This document shows, piece by piece, positions 43,626 through 52,680 of a DNA stretch of 64,000 bases (within the stretch, counting starts at the first letter, position 1; each line of letters starts with the position of its first letter). Location: the NCBI GenBank assembly GCA_963676415.1, contig OY781097.1, positions 3,038,001 to 3,102,000 on the forward strand. The letters run 5' to 3'. The notes under the pieces were generated by a model that saw only the letters and a program-made list of their open reading frames with translations, searched no databases and had not been told where the DNA came from. This DNA is from G963662905 sp963676415. GTDB taxonomy: Bacteria > Bacteroidota > Bacteroidia > Bacteroidales > WRLA01. The translations under genes were made by a program, and so were the position numbers.

Positions 43626-44348
43626 TTAATAAGCTTTATTTTCTGATACCTCCAGTAAAATTGCCAAGCTTTCCGATGTGTAATTACTGTCGCCGCTCTT
43701 ATTCATGCGTTCAAGTAGGATGCCGGTTTGTTTGTTTAGCCACATTCGTACCGCATCACCTTTAACATCTTTATTCTCAACAATTCTAACAACATCCGCA
43801 AGGATTTTAAATTTATCTCCTTTTTTGGTTTTGCCAGTATTTAGAAGTTTAAAAATTTGTTTTTCATTGCCCGGGCTATATTGCATGATATAGTTTTCAT
43901 TCAGTGGTATATCATTGAAATACCTGATAAAAACATTGTATTTTGCCCTGCTTCCGTTAAAAAACAGCATCGCCTCATCTAAACGTTTGATTTCCTGTTT
44001 TAAAAGTGTTCTTTTTTCTGTGATAAAATCCGGCGAAATATCTTCCTGCGGAGCTTGTTCCATTTCCGAAACAGCATACCAGTGCTTGCTTTCATTGCGG
44101 ATTATCTCACAACACATTCGGTTTAAAACAGCAATACAATAAGTTTTGAATTGCGATTTTCCTTCAAAGGACGTTAGGATTTTCTCTTTACTTCGGATGA
44201 ATTTCTCCAGAATTCCCTGCTGTATGTCTTCCTGCTCACGCCGGGGGATAGCTTTTTTAGCTACGTATCGCCCGACAACTTTCTCTGCCAAAGGAGAAAT
44301 GCGTTCCAGTAGTTGAATGTCCGTTAATAATATGTTGCGATCGGGCAT
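43626..44348 (-). CDS. Atypical sigma-70-family factor with split region 4
   Basis: 240 residues. Region 2 is plain: EQEDIQQGILEKFIRSKEKI, then FKTYCIAVLNRMCCEIIRNES. Region 4 is unusual. AKYNVFIRYFNDIPLNENYI looks like its first helices, but about 35 residues (MQYSPGNEKQIFKLLNTG and on) separate it from ILADVVRIVENKDVKGDAVRMWL, which fits the recognition part. Normal ECF factors have no such insert. With the ZAS-type partner next to it, it is probably a functional alternative sigma factor of a poorly described branch. A phage or helicase-type HTH protein is the less likely option. Confidence 0.72.
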   Translation of the reverse strand: MPDRNILLTDIQLLERISPLAEKVVGRYVAKKAIPRREQEDIQQGILEKFIRSKEKILTSFEGKSQFKTYCIAVLNRMCCEIIRNESKHWYAVSEMEQAPQEDISPDFITEKRTLLKQEIKRLDEAMLFFNGSRAKYNVFIRYFNDIPLNENYIMQYSPGNEKQIFKLLNTGKTKKGDKFKILADVVRIVENKDVKGDAVRMWLNKQTGILLERMNKSGDSNYTSESLAILLEVSENKAY

Positions 44349-44370
44349 GCTTTTTGAAAAATATTCTCTG

Positions 44371-44378
44371 CAAAATTA
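44371..44378 (-). promoter_or_regulatory. -7 box of the atypical sigma operon
   Basis: Minus strand TAATTTTG, 22 bases before ATG 44348. No -33 box at the usual spacing. The gap to 44510 holds nothing else I can name. Confidence 0.45.
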
Positions 44379-44510
44379 CAAACTTAATGCCAAAGGTCAC
44401 CGTTTTTCCCATGTCATTGTCCGGTGTTGAAGTTTTTTGTTCCCAGGAATTGTAGAGGCAGTATCCATTGGTAGAAATGACAATAACTTAGGTTTATGAA
44501 ATAATAGCTT

Positions 44511-45125
44511 TTAGTCCAGTTCTTTATATAGATAATCAAAGCCAAATTCTTTTGTCATTTTCGTAAATTCGAAGAGTTTGTCTTTTCCCAGCTTGCGCAT
44601 GTGGTTGAGCACGCGCTCAAAACTTTTTGGTTTCATAAGGTCGTCATCCGATTTACTGAAAAATTTATCGGCATAACACACAATTTTTTCTTCCATGCTT
44701 AGCGGAATCATATTACGATGTGGCAGTGGGAGTTTTTTTTCAATGATTTCGGCTTTTGTAATGCCCACTCCCACATGGCGTTCGCAAATGGGGGCAATGT
44801 CTCCCATACCTTCTTTTTCGAGAATAGCCCGTCCGAGGTAACCGTGCTCCAGGTATTTGTGTTTTCCGTAGCAACCTATGCCCGGAGCGTAAGTCTCGCG
44901 CATTCCAATGTCGTGAAGCAAAGCCATGGCTCGTATTTTTTCCTTGTCTGCTTTGATCGAAGGATTGTTCTTCAGGATTTTAAAGGCTGCTTTTTTTACG
45001 GCTTTAACGTGTCCTTTAAAATATGGTCGTGCCGGATCATTTTTTGGGTAATACTTATCTATGATCTTTTTGGTTTTATTCCGCAGTGCTTCGTTTTTTT
45101 TGCTTTTGGCAGCTTTCGTTTTCAT
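44511..45125 (-). CDS. HD-domain phosphohydrolase-like protein
   Basis: 204 residues, very basic (many Lys), no signal peptide. The HD metal set is present: FKGHVKAV (His), LLHDIGMRE (His-Asp), LEHGYLG (His), CERHVGVG (His) and VCYADKFF (Asp). The layout resembles predicted HDIG nucleotidases or hydrolases of unclear substrate. Last of three closely spaced minus-strand genes from 46995 (gaps of 1 and 18 bases). Confidence 0.85.
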   Translation of the reverse strand: MKTKAAKSKKNEALRNKTKKIIDKYYPKNDPARPYFKGHVKAVKKAAFKILKNNPSIKADKEKIRAMALLHDIGMRETYAPGIGCYGKHKYLEHGYLGRAILEKEGMGDIAPICERHVGVGITKAEIIEKKLPLPHRNMIPLSMEEKIVCYADKFFSKSDDDLMKPKSFERVLNHMRKLGKDKLFEFTKMTKEFGFDYLYKELD

Positions 45126-45143
45126 AAAATCGAAACAATTGAA

Positions 45144-46088
45144 TTAGCGATCGGTTTTTGTCAACAGATGATTTTCCAGCCAGGCCATTAAATCTTCTTG
45201 TACTTCATCGTAGTTTTTTTCGAAAAGTACTTCATGGCGGCTTTTGGGATATAGTTTCAGCGTGACATCTTTAAAGCCTGCCTTTTTGTATCGGTTAAAC
45301 GCTTTGGTGACCCCTTTTCCGTAGTAGCCCACCGGGTCGGCCAAGCCGGCAAACAAATATACGGGTATTTTATTCTTGGTTTTTTTTAGCGCTTCCACGG
45401 ATTGTGCCAGCTCAAGCCCTGAGGTCATATCTCGATAAAAAGCGGATGTGCACATAAAACCGCACAATGGATCGGCCTTGTATTTCAATAATTCTTTTCT
45501 GGACCTGTTGAGCCATTCCAGTTTGCTTTTTGCTCCCGGAATGCGACTGTTTGCAGCGCCAAAGGTCAGGATGGTCAGCAAACGTGATTCGGTATTTCCT
45601 TTTCCAAGCAAGCAACCCAAATGTGCCAAGCTGTTTCCAAATTTTAAAGCCAGGGGTGGTGTATAAGGCGTACCGCTCAGCATCAGTGCGCTTAACTTTT
45701 CAGAAGGATTAAGGGCATAAGTCCGTGCGGCAATGGATCCCATGCTGTGGCCTAGCAGAAAAATTTCCTTGCCGGGATATTGCCCAACAGCTTCCTGATG
45801 AAGCCTGCCGATATCATCCATGAATAATTTCCATCCATCCTGACTGGCAAAATGGCCTTTTGTGCCTGTTTTTTCCAGGTTCTTGCCATGCCCGCGATGA
45901 TCGGGCGCAAAAACACTCATTCCCATTTGGCATAACCTTCGGGCAAAATTGCGGTATCGCCCGGCGTGTTCCGACATCCCGTGAAGCAGTATCAAAACAG
46001 CACGGATTTTCCTTTTTCTGGGATTCCAGTGGTAGTAATTAAGTACTAGCCCGTCGCGGCTTTCGTAAGCCAGGATTTCTTCTTTCAT
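45144..46088 (-). CDS. Alpha/beta hydrolase, lysophospholipase/monoacylglycerol-lipase-like
   Basis: 314 residues. Motifs are those of the PldB/Hydrolase_4 group: LILLHGMSEHAGRY (oxyanion His-Gly), FAPDHRGHGKN, the nucleophile LLGHSMGS, FAGLADPVGYYGKG (acid Asp) and SRHEVLFE (catalytic His). It should cleave an acyl ester, perhaps of a lysophospholipid or monoglyceride. No signal peptide. It starts 1 base after the stop of the outer-membrane protein gene, so the two are probably co-translated. Confidence 0.9.
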   Translation of the reverse strand: MKEEILAYESRDGLVLNYYHWNPRKRKIRAVLILLHGMSEHAGRYRNFARRLCQMGMSVFAPDHRGHGKNLEKTGTKGHFASQDGWKLFMDDIGRLHQEAVGQYPGKEIFLLGHSMGSIAARTYALNPSEKLSALMLSGTPYTPPLALKFGNSLAHLGCLLGKGNTESRLLTILTFGAANSRIPGAKSKLEWLNRSRKELLKYKADPLCGFMCTSAFYRDMTSGLELAQSVEALKKTKNKIPVYLFAGLADPVGYYGKGVTKAFNRYKKAGFKDVTLKLYPKSRHEVLFEKNYDEVQEDLMAWLENHLLTKTDR

Positions 46089-46089
46089 T

Positions 46090-46995
46090 TTACCAGAAAG
46101 GGTCTTTTATTGTTAAGCGAACCATTGCCGTAAAATCAGGTTTGGATTGTTCGTATCCTTCCAGGTTTATTTTCTTCCAATAGAATGTAATGCCTGGATC
46201 TACTGTGATTTTTTCGCTGAAAATCAATCTTATGCCCGATCCAAAAAAAGCACCAAACCCAATTCCTCCCTGCTGAAAATCATAAGTGTAATTGGTGCTG
46301 TATGGCCCCAGAGGATGTTCTCCGTCGTATTTTATGCTATACTCCTGGCCTTCAACTTGTATCATGTTTTTTAAAACGATGGTATTTGTCATATTTAAAC
46401 CCGTTTCCATGTACAAATTGATCAGGCTGGATAAAGGCCATTCCCTTATGTAGCCAATATCAATGCAATTACGTTCTTCCTCGCCCATAATGTAGGCGGT
46501 AGTGTAAGAAGGCTTGTTGGTTGGGTAATCAAGCTTCCAGTGGATCAAAAAGATGCCATTGGTTTGCAGCTTCTGATAACTGAATTGCAGGAAAAAGCCG
46601 TTTCTCGCGTTTGGGCTCCAGCGGGCAAAAAATCCAATATTTATTGCCACCTTATAGGCCATATCTTGTGGTAAATCAATGTCTGAACTATCGTATTGGT
46701 GCCCTATCAGTTCTACAATGTAGGGTTTGTAATACGGATTGAGTAAAATCCTGGATACCTTATTCGGGTTTTTGTCGCTGCCATTATAAAAGTTGGCTGT
46801 GTATTTATTCGGAAAAACCATCCCAAGGTTTAAAGCAAAAGTAAATCCTCTTCCTTCTGGGATTTCATCTTCATCTTCTGCGAGTTGCTCCTGAGGCAGG
46901 TGCAATTTACCGACACGGTATGTGTCATAACGTAATTGCGCCTGTACGGTGACGGTACAGAGCACAAACAGAAATAAAATCAGCTTTTTAGTCAT
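46090..46995 (-). CDS. Outer-membrane beta-barrel protein, unknown role
   Basis: 301 residues. The signal peptide ends VTVQAQLRY. The mature protein has alternating hydrophobic strands (GFTFALNLGMVFP, GFFLQFSYQKLQ, GIRLIFSEKITVDPGITFYW) consistent with an 8- to 10-strand barrel, and it ends in F-W, an outer-membrane assembly signal. No family name recognised. The operon partners are a lipase-like hydrolase and an HD protein. Confidence 0.75.
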   Translation of the reverse strand: MTKKLILFLFVLCTVTVQAQLRYDTYRVGKLHLPQEQLAEDEDEIPEGRGFTFALNLGMVFPNKYTANFYNGSDKNPNKVSRILLNPYYKPYIVELIGHQYDSSDIDLPQDMAYKVAINIGFFARWSPNARNGFFLQFSYQKLQTNGIFLIHWKLDYPTNKPSYTTAYIMGEEERNCIDIGYIREWPLSSLINLYMETGLNMTNTIVLKNMIQVEGQEYSIKYDGEHPLGPYSTNYTYDFQQGGIGFGAFFGSGIRLIFSEKITVDPGITFYWKKINLEGYEQSKPDFTAMVRLTIKDPFW

Positions 46996-47032
46996 AAGCT
47001 TATTGATTCAAAATTAGCTGAGAACAGAAAAA

Positions 47033-47062
47033 CAAAGTTATAAATTTCGATGAATTCTCAAA
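47033..47062 (-). promoter_or_regulatory. Promoter of the barrel-hydrolase-HD operon
   Basis: Minus strand TTTG (47062-47059), an 18-base spacer and TAACTTTG (47040-47033). A second -7 match (TAATTTTG at 47016-47009) lies nearer the ATG at 46995. Confidence 0.65.
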
Positions 47063-47094
47063 TGTAGATTAAAAAGGATTCGCCAAGAGAGGTT

Positions 47095-47742
47095 TCATTG
47101 TTTTAAAATCCAAATTAATTCATTCAGGATCATAGCGGTAGCACCCCATATCACTACATTATTATTAAAAATGAATGCAGGTGTTTCAATCCTGTTCCCG
47201 TTCGCAGCTTTTACCAAATGTAGTTTTTGGGCATTGTCCCGAAAGAAAAAATCAAGAGGTATGCAAATCACTTTTCGAACTTCAGAAGGATCGCTGCAAA
47301 AAATATGGTTTTTTTCAGAAATGCTCAGGAATGGATAAACCAAAAAATTGCTAGGAGGAATATAAAGGTTTGATAACCTTCCGATTACCTCAGTATTATC
47401 GTTTAAAATACCCACTTCTTCATTGGCTTCGCGCAAAGCTGTTTCTTTGAAACTGGTATCAAAATCTTCTTTTTTACCGCCCGGGAAGCTGATTTGACCG
47501 CTGTGCACACTGCCGTCTTTCTGGCGTTCGATAAAAACGATGTGGTTTTTATGTTGTAAAGGAAAAATATTGATTAAAACACTGCTTAGTCTTGGCTTAT
47601 GCTGCGTGGGGTCGTGATGCAATGATTCAGCCCTGCCCGGTGGCGCCATAACACTGTGCGCCCGGCTTGCCGGCAATGGCCTTTTTAAGCTGTTATGCAG
47701 CTTTGCCTTAAGAGCTTCAATATCTGAAAAAATATCATTCAT
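47095..47742 (-). CDS. Nudix hydrolase (CoA pyrophosphatase-like)
   Basis: 215 residues from ATG 47742 (an earlier ATG at 47787 adds 15 residues). The Nudix box is FPGGKKEDFDTSFKETALRE followed by ANEEVG, matching G-x5-E-x7-R-E-x-x-E-E-x-G-like spacing, with a downstream GRLSNLYIPPSNFLVYPF typical of the NudL/CoA pyrophosphatase group. It should hydrolyse the pyrophosphate of CoA or a related nucleotide. Divergent from clpS. Confidence 0.88.
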   Translation of the reverse strand: MNDIFSDIEALKAKLHNSLKRPLPASRAHSVMAPPGRAESLHHDPTQHKPRLSSVLINIFPLQHKNHIVFIERQKDGSVHSGQISFPGGKKEDFDTSFKETALREANEEVGILNDNTEVIGRLSNLYIPPSNFLVYPFLSISEKNHIFCSDPSEVRKVICIPLDFFFRDNAQKLHLVKAANGNRIETPAFIFNNNVVIWGATAMILNELIWILKQ

Positions 47743-47880
47743 CCTTTCTGCTGGCGAATTTATATAATTTGCTTTCAATGAATGCAATTTCTGAGCAATT
47801 TATTGCCCGAATATAAATATTAGTCCAAAATTAATGCTTGATCAACAAAAAGTGCTATTTTTACGATCGAATTCTAATTT

Positions 47881-48153
47881 ATGGAAAAGGAAATTACCAA
47901 GGAGCTGACCGATTTTGATCTTGAAAAAAGCAATGAGAAGAACCTTGTTTTATTCAATGATGATGTCAATACTTTTGATTGGGTGATTAAAAGCCTGATT
48001 GAGGTTTGTGCGCATGAGCCCGAACAGGCCGAACAATGCGCCATGATTGCCCATATGAAAGGTAAGTGTGCAGTAAAGTCGGGTGGCTTTGATGAATTGA
48101 AACTGATGAAACAGGAAATGACAAACAGAGAATTAACCGTTGAAATACATTAA
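47881..48153 (+). CDS. clpS: ClpS-like adaptor of the Clp protease
   Basis: 90 residues. LVLFNDDVNTFDWVIKSL matches the ClpS core N-D-D-x-x-T-F-x-x-V, and MAHMKGKC-type sequence follows in the second helix (MIAHMKGKCAVKSG). ClpS docks N-degron substrates on the Clp ATPase. The next gene begins 3 bases after its stop. Confidence 0.93.
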   Translation: MEKEITKELTDFDLEKSNEKNLVLFNDDVNTFDWVIKSLIEVCAHEPEQAEQCAMIAHMKGKCAVKSGGFDELKLMKQEMTNRELTVEIH

Positions 48154-48156
48154 ATT

Positions 48157-48627
48157 ATGAGCTGGACTGTTATAATAGTTTTATTGCTGCTCGGAATGCT
48201 TTTCCTGCTTTTGGAGATACTGGTATTTCCCGGTACCTCTGTTGCGGGGATACTCGGTTTTGCACTTATTGTGATAGCCGTTTGGCAGACTTACGCCACG
48301 CATGGAAGCACAGCCGGCCATTATACGCTCGCAGGAACGGCGGTTTTGAGTATTGTTTCGGTCTATTTTGCACTGAAATCCAATACCTGGAAAAAAGCCG
48401 CACTCAATGCGGAAATTGATAGCCGCGTAAACCTGATCGATGAAAAAATTAAACCCGGTCAGGAAGGTAAGAGCGTCAGCCGTCTGGCCCCCTTGGGCAA
48501 AGCTCTTATTAATGATGAATATTTTGAAGTGCGCAGTGAGAGTAGTTTTGTGGATCCCGATGTGGATATTGTAATTACCCGTATAGAAGACAATAAAATT
48601 TACGTTAAACCAAAAGATAAAAAGTAA
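48157..48627 (+). CDS. NfeD-like membrane protein
   Basis: 156 residues. Two or three membrane helices at the N-terminus (about 5-25, 27-45, 55-75), including LLLEILVFPGTSVAGILGF, then a cytosolic OB-fold (about 105-155: GKSVSRLAPLGKALIND...DVDIVITRIEDNKIYV). This is the short NfeD form without the protease domain. NfeD partners with flotillins, and the floA gene follows after 1 base. Confidence 0.9.
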   Translation: MSWTVIIVLLLLGMLFLLLEILVFPGTSVAGILGFALIVIAVWQTYATHGSTAGHYTLAGTAVLSIVSVYFALKSNTWKKAALNAEIDSRVNLIDEKIKPGQEGKSVSRLAPLGKALINDEYFEVRSESSFVDPDVDIVITRIEDNKIYVKPKDKK

Positions 48628-48628
48628 C

Positions 48629-49648
48629 ATGGAAGATGCCGGTTTTTTTGCAATTATTGCTATTGGAGTCGCCTCGATTTTTGGATTGTGGCTGATTTTT
48701 TATTTTATTCCTGTAGGACTGTGGTTTACAGCACTGCTTTCAAACGTGAAAATTTCACTGCTGCAGCTTGTGCTGATGCGTTGGAGAAAGGTTCCGCCCA
48801 CAGTAATTGTGCGCAATATGATTTCAAGTACCAAGGCTGGAATCAAGCTTACGCGCGATGAACTGGAAGCGCATTATCTCGCCGGAGGTAATATCCAGAA
48901 TGTAGTTAACGCATTGATATCAGCGGATAAAGCCAATATGAACCTGGATTTCAAAACAGCAACAGCTATTGATCTTGCCGGTCGCGATGTGTTTGAAGCC
49001 GTGCAGATGTCGGTAAACCCCAAAGTAATCGAAACGCCGGGTGTAACTGCGGTTGCCAAGGATGGTATCCAGCTGATTGCCAAAGCGCGGGTAACCGTTC
49101 GTGCCAATATCCGCCAGTTAGTTGGGGGTGCCGGTGAGGAAACTGTTCTGGCGCGTGTGGGCGAAGGAGTTGTTTCTTCTATTGGTTCTGCCGATTCGCA
49201 TAAAAAAGTGCTCGAAAATCCTGATTTGATTTCAAAAGTTGTACTGCAAAAAGGACTTGATTCAGGTACTGCCTTCGAAATTCTGTCCATTGATATTGCG
49301 GACATTGATATCGGTAAGAACATTGGTGCCGTGCTGCAAATGGATCAGGCAAATGCCGATAAAAATATTGCACAGGCCAAAGCCGAAGAACGCCGTGCTA
49401 TGGCAGTAGCTTTGGAACAGGAAATGAAAGCCAAAGCACAGGAAGCCAAAGCCAATGTTATCCAGGCCGAAGCTGAAGTGCCACGTGCAATCTCAGAAGC
49501 TTTCCGAAACGGACAGCTTGGGATTATGGACTATTATAAATTCAAGAATATAGAAGCAGATACCCGAATGCGCGATTCAATATCCGAACCTCAGAAAAAA
49601 TCGCACAGCAACTCCATCAAAGGGGACAGGGACAAGAACGATAAATAA
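48629..49648 (+). CDS. floA: Flotillin-like protein FloA
   Basis: 339 residues. A membrane hairpin at about 8-40 precedes an SPFH/FloA domain: MRWRKVPPTVIVRNMI, VEALISADKAN-type helices (NALISADKANMNLDFKTATAIDLAGRD is within one region), VKARVTVRANIRQLVGG-like core (AKARVTVRANIRQLVGGAG) and an Ala/Glu-rich coiled coil (AKAEERRAMAVALEQEMKAK) at 245-290. FloA organises membrane microdomains and works with NfeD. Forms a clpS-nfeD-floA transcript. Confidence 0.94.
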   Translation: MEDAGFFAIIAIGVASIFGLWLIFYFIPVGLWFTALLSNVKISLLQLVLMRWRKVPPTVIVRNMISSTKAGIKLTRDELEAHYLAGGNIQNVVNALISADKANMNLDFKTATAIDLAGRDVFEAVQMSVNPKVIETPGVTAVAKDGIQLIAKARVTVRANIRQLVGGAGEETVLARVGEGVVSSIGSADSHKKVLENPDLISKVVLQKGLDSGTAFEILSIDIADIDIGKNIGAVLQMDQANADKNIAQAKAEERRAMAVALEQEMKAKAQEAKANVIQAEAEVPRAISEAFRNGQLGIMDYYKFKNIEADTRMRDSISEPQKKSHSNSIKGDRDKNDK

Positions 49649-49671
49649 ATAATTTATTAACATATATTTAT

Positions 49672-49703
49672 GCGCCTGTCCCCAATGGACGGGCGCTTTT
49701 GTT
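49672..49703 (+). terminator. Hairpin terminator between floA and the RelA gene
   Basis: GCGCCTGTCC (49672-49681) pairs with GGACGGGCGC (49687-49696) over a 5-base loop, followed by TTTTGTTT. It ends 4 bases before the ATG at 49707, so it may also block or shape translation start of the ppGpp synthetase. Confidence 0.8.
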
Positions 49704-49706
49704 TAA

Positions 49707-51902
49707 ATGGAAGAAAGACCAGAGGAATATACACGCTCCATCAGTCGGAAATACAAAGAATTGCTTAGGAGCGGCAAGGAATACTACCAAAAAGGAGATA
49801 CCGAATTACTTCGAAAAGCCTTTAATTATGCATGGGAAAACTATTCCCCTGACGAAAAGTATTGCGGTCAGCCGGTACTTGCGTCAATGCTCGACATCGC
49901 CGGATACTTAACCCAAAAAATTGGATTGGGCACGGCGTCGGTTATTGTGTGTATTTTGCATCCTGCTTTCGAAAAAAAAATGCTTACGGCAGAGGATGTT
50001 GAGCAACAATATGGCGACCGTGTGGCACGTCTTGCCCGGGAGCATCTCCGCCATTTAAATGTTGATATCCGTCATCTGAGCCTGGAATCAGAAAATTTCA
50101 GAAAACTATTGATCCGCATTTCGGATGATATGCGTACACTATTGCTGCGTTTGGCTTTTAACCTCTATGAGATGCGGAATTACAGTAAGCTGGATGTAGG
50201 TGAGCAAGAATATGCATTGAAAAAATCTTCTTCGGTTTTTATTCCTTTTGCGCATCGCCTTGGGCTTTATCACATAAAAGGTGAACTCGAAGAGGCTGTG
50301 ATGAAAATTCAGCACCCGGAAGCTTATGCGGATATTAGCCGAAAACTGGCAGAAACCACACGAATTCAAAAATCCTTTATTAGCGATTTCATAAAAAACA
50401 TTGAAGATGGCCTGAAAAAAACCGGTTTAAGGTTCGATATAAAATCGCGTTATAAATCGGTGCACAGTGTTTATAAAAAGATGTTGGCCCAAAGTGTGGA
50501 TGTTTCGGGTATTTACGACATTTTTGCAATCCGTATCATCATTGAAGGTGATATGATCGATGAAAAAGCCGCATGCTGGCAGGCTTATTCTGTGGTTTCG
50601 GATATTTATAAACCGAACCCCAAACGCCTGCGCGACTGGATATCTGCACCAAAAGCCAGTGGATACGAAAGCCTGCACACTACCGTGGAAACCAAAAGCG
50701 GACGATTTGTTGAAGTGCAGATCCGCACGCGGCGCATGGACGATGTAGCCGAAAATGGATTGGCTGCGCATTGGCGCTATAAAGAAAAGAAAAGCCTTCA
50801 GGATGAAGGTTCCTGGCTGGCCGGAATCAGGGAACGGCTTGAAACAAGCGATCATCTTGAGCTGGATGATGAAGGATTGGTTGAGCAGAATATATATGCC
50901 GATAGTATTTTTGTATTTACACCCAATGGTGATATCCAAAAATTACCCCAAGGAGCCAGTGTGCTCGATTTTGCTTTTTCCATTCATTCAGGTCTTGGCG
51001 AAAGATGCAAAGGCGGCAAAGTAAATGGTAAAATGGTCCCGTTGCGCTATAAACTGCAAAACGGCAACCGCATCGAAATTATTAGTTCAAAAAACCAGAA
51101 GCCCAACAAAGACTGGCTGGCATGGGTAGCTACATCAAAAGCAAAAAACCGAATCCGTCACTGCCTGCGTGCCGAACAGCTCATGGGCGCTGATTTGGGC
51201 AGGGAGATTTTATTGAGGAAACTCAAAAACTGGAAGATACCTTATGCGGATGAACTGGTGGAGAAACTGCTGCACCATTATAAACTGAAAACTGCTGCGG
51301 AGCTCTATTTTCGTATTGCTTCCGAAGAAATTGACCATATAGAACTTAAACAATTACTGAGCCATCAGGAAACGCAGGAACAAGAAACGGCTCCGCCTAA
51401 GGTGCAAAAATCTTTGTCATTGCAACAATATGATGATCAGGAAGATGTGATGCTGGTAAATCAAAACAGCAGTAATCTGAACTACAATTTTGCCAAATGT
51501 TGCAAACCAATATCCGGAGATCGGATTATTGGGTTTGTAACAGTGAATAAAGGGATCAGCATACATCGGACAGCTTGTCCCAATGTAAAGGACATGAAAA
51601 GCAGATATCCTTATCGTATGATCAAAGTGGATTGGAAGTCAGCATCCGGAAAAGGAGACTATCGTGTCAGTATCAAATTGCAGGGGCTTAACCGTCATGG
51701 CTTGATTAATGAAATCAGCGAAGTGATAACGCATGATATGCGGATTAACCTACTCAGTATCAATATTGATTCCGACGAAACAGCTATGACAGGGCAACTT
51801 GTTGTGCAGGTTTACAGTAAGGATAAAATATCAGAGCTCGAGCGGCGTTTGGAAAAAGTGAAAGGCATAACCCGCGCACGTCGTCAGGGAAGTGGAAATT
51901 GA
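49707..51902 (+). CDS. relA: RelA/SpoT-family (p)ppGpp synthetase with degenerate hydrolase domain
   Basis: 731 residues. The N-terminal HD region is degenerate: HPAFEK (85-90) stands where the hydrolase needs H-D-x-x-E-D, so ppGpp hydrolysis is probably lost. The synthetase is intact: YDIFAIRIII, RLRDWISAPKASGYESLHTT and EVQIRTRRMDDVAENGLAAHW. A TGS domain (IFVFTPNGDIQKLP on), a zinc-finger-like helical region with NFAKCCKPISGDRI, and a C-terminal ACT domain (HGLINEISEVITHDMRIN) follow. It should make the alarmone on stalled ribosomes. In Bacteroidota a separate bifunctional SpoT is expected elsewhere. No clear promoter of its own was seen. Confidence 0.92.
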   Translation: MEERPEEYTRSISRKYKELLRSGKEYYQKGDTELLRKAFNYAWENYSPDEKYCGQPVLASMLDIAGYLTQKIGLGTASVIVCILHPAFEKKMLTAEDVEQQYGDRVARLAREHLRHLNVDIRHLSLESENFRKLLIRISDDMRTLLLRLAFNLYEMRNYSKLDVGEQEYALKKSSSVFIPFAHRLGLYHIKGELEEAVMKIQHPEAYADISRKLAETTRIQKSFISDFIKNIEDGLKKTGLRFDIKSRYKSVHSVYKKMLAQSVDVSGIYDIFAIRIIIEGDMIDEKAACWQAYSVVSDIYKPNPKRLRDWISAPKASGYESLHTTVETKSGRFVEVQIRTRRMDDVAENGLAAHWRYKEKKSLQDEGSWLAGIRERLETSDHLELDDEGLVEQNIYADSIFVFTPNGDIQKLPQGASVLDFAFSIHSGLGERCKGGKVNGKMVPLRYKLQNGNRIEIISSKNQKPNKDWLAWVATSKAKNRIRHCLRAEQLMGADLGREILLRKLKNWKIPYADELVEKLLHHYKLKTAAELYFRIASEEIDHIELKQLLSHQETQEQETAPPKVQKSLSLQQYDDQEDVMLVNQNSSNLNYNFAKCCKPISGDRIIGFVTVNKGISIHRTACPNVKDMKSRYPYRMIKVDWKSASGKGDYRVSIKLQGLNRHGLINEISEVITHDMRINLLSINIDSDETAMTGQLVVQVYSKDKISELERRLEKVKGITRARRQGSGN

Positions 51903-51931
51903 TAGTTGTTTTTAAACCAAAAAAAATAGAT

Positions 51932-52615
51932 ATGAAAAACCTGAAGTTATTTTTATTCTTCCTTAGCGCGACAGCACTTTTGGCATCCTGTGGTGGAGAT
52001 GGCAGCCCCGAAAGGGAAATTATCGTTTTGGATGAATATATCGAGCTAAATACAAATGCGTTGGGACAGCCGACAGCTGAAAATATCCCGACTACAGCTC
52101 CAGATACCGTTTTGAAAGTAGCAAAGAGGCCAAAACCGGAAATTATCCGCAATGATCAGGGGCAAGTTACAGAACGCAGGCAGTATTCCTTCAAAAGGGA
52201 CGGTTCGCCACGCGAGTACAATGTTTTTCAATACAAATATGATGTACAAGGAAACCGCATCCGAGAGATAACGGAAATGTACACCGCTGATGGAAAGTAT
52301 AAGGGTAAAATCTATAATGTTTTTCGCTATGATGATGAAGGGGAAAAAAGTGTATTTATTTTTCGCTCATACGATAAAGATGGTTCCTTGATCAGGTTGT
52401 TTTGTTCCCTTTATGATTATAATGACGATGGGTTGGAAATTCAGGCGAAGACTTATAACTCAGATGGTGAGTTGATCAGCCGTGTTGATCGTTTTCGAAA
52501 TGACCGGGGTGAAATTACCAAAGAAAAATTTCTGGAATACAATGAGAATGGAGAAATTATAAATGATGATATTCTTCACTACGACAAAAATGGAACTGTT
52601 GTCAAGCAAGAATAA
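51932..52615 (+). CDS. Lipoprotein with YD-like repeats
   Basis: 227 residues from ATG 51932. The lipobox is ALLASCGGDG (Gly-Gly-Asp after Cys). The rest is made of short repeats with Tyr, Asp and Gly-Asn (YKYDVQGNRIREI, YDDEGEKSVFIFRSYDKDGSL, YDYNDDGLEIQAKTYNSDGEL), like the antiparallel RHS/YD or MORN-type blades. Function unknown; likely a periplasmic or surface binding module. Begins 29 bases after the RelA stop. Confidence 0.75.
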   Translation: MKNLKLFLFFLSATALLASCGGDGSPEREIIVLDEYIELNTNALGQPTAENIPTTAPDTVLKVAKRPKPEIIRNDQGQVTERRQYSFKRDGSPREYNVFQYKYDVQGNRIREITEMYTADGKYKGKIYNVFRYDDEGEKSVFIFRSYDKDGSLIRLFCSLYDYNDDGLEIQAKTYNSDGELISRVDRFRNDRGEITKEKFLEYNENGEIINDDILHYDKNGTVVKQE

Positions 52616-52680
52616 TGCAGGCTTGTTATTCAGAATTGCAGTGGTAAAAGAAGAATTCCGGCTTTTTGGAATTTACAAAT

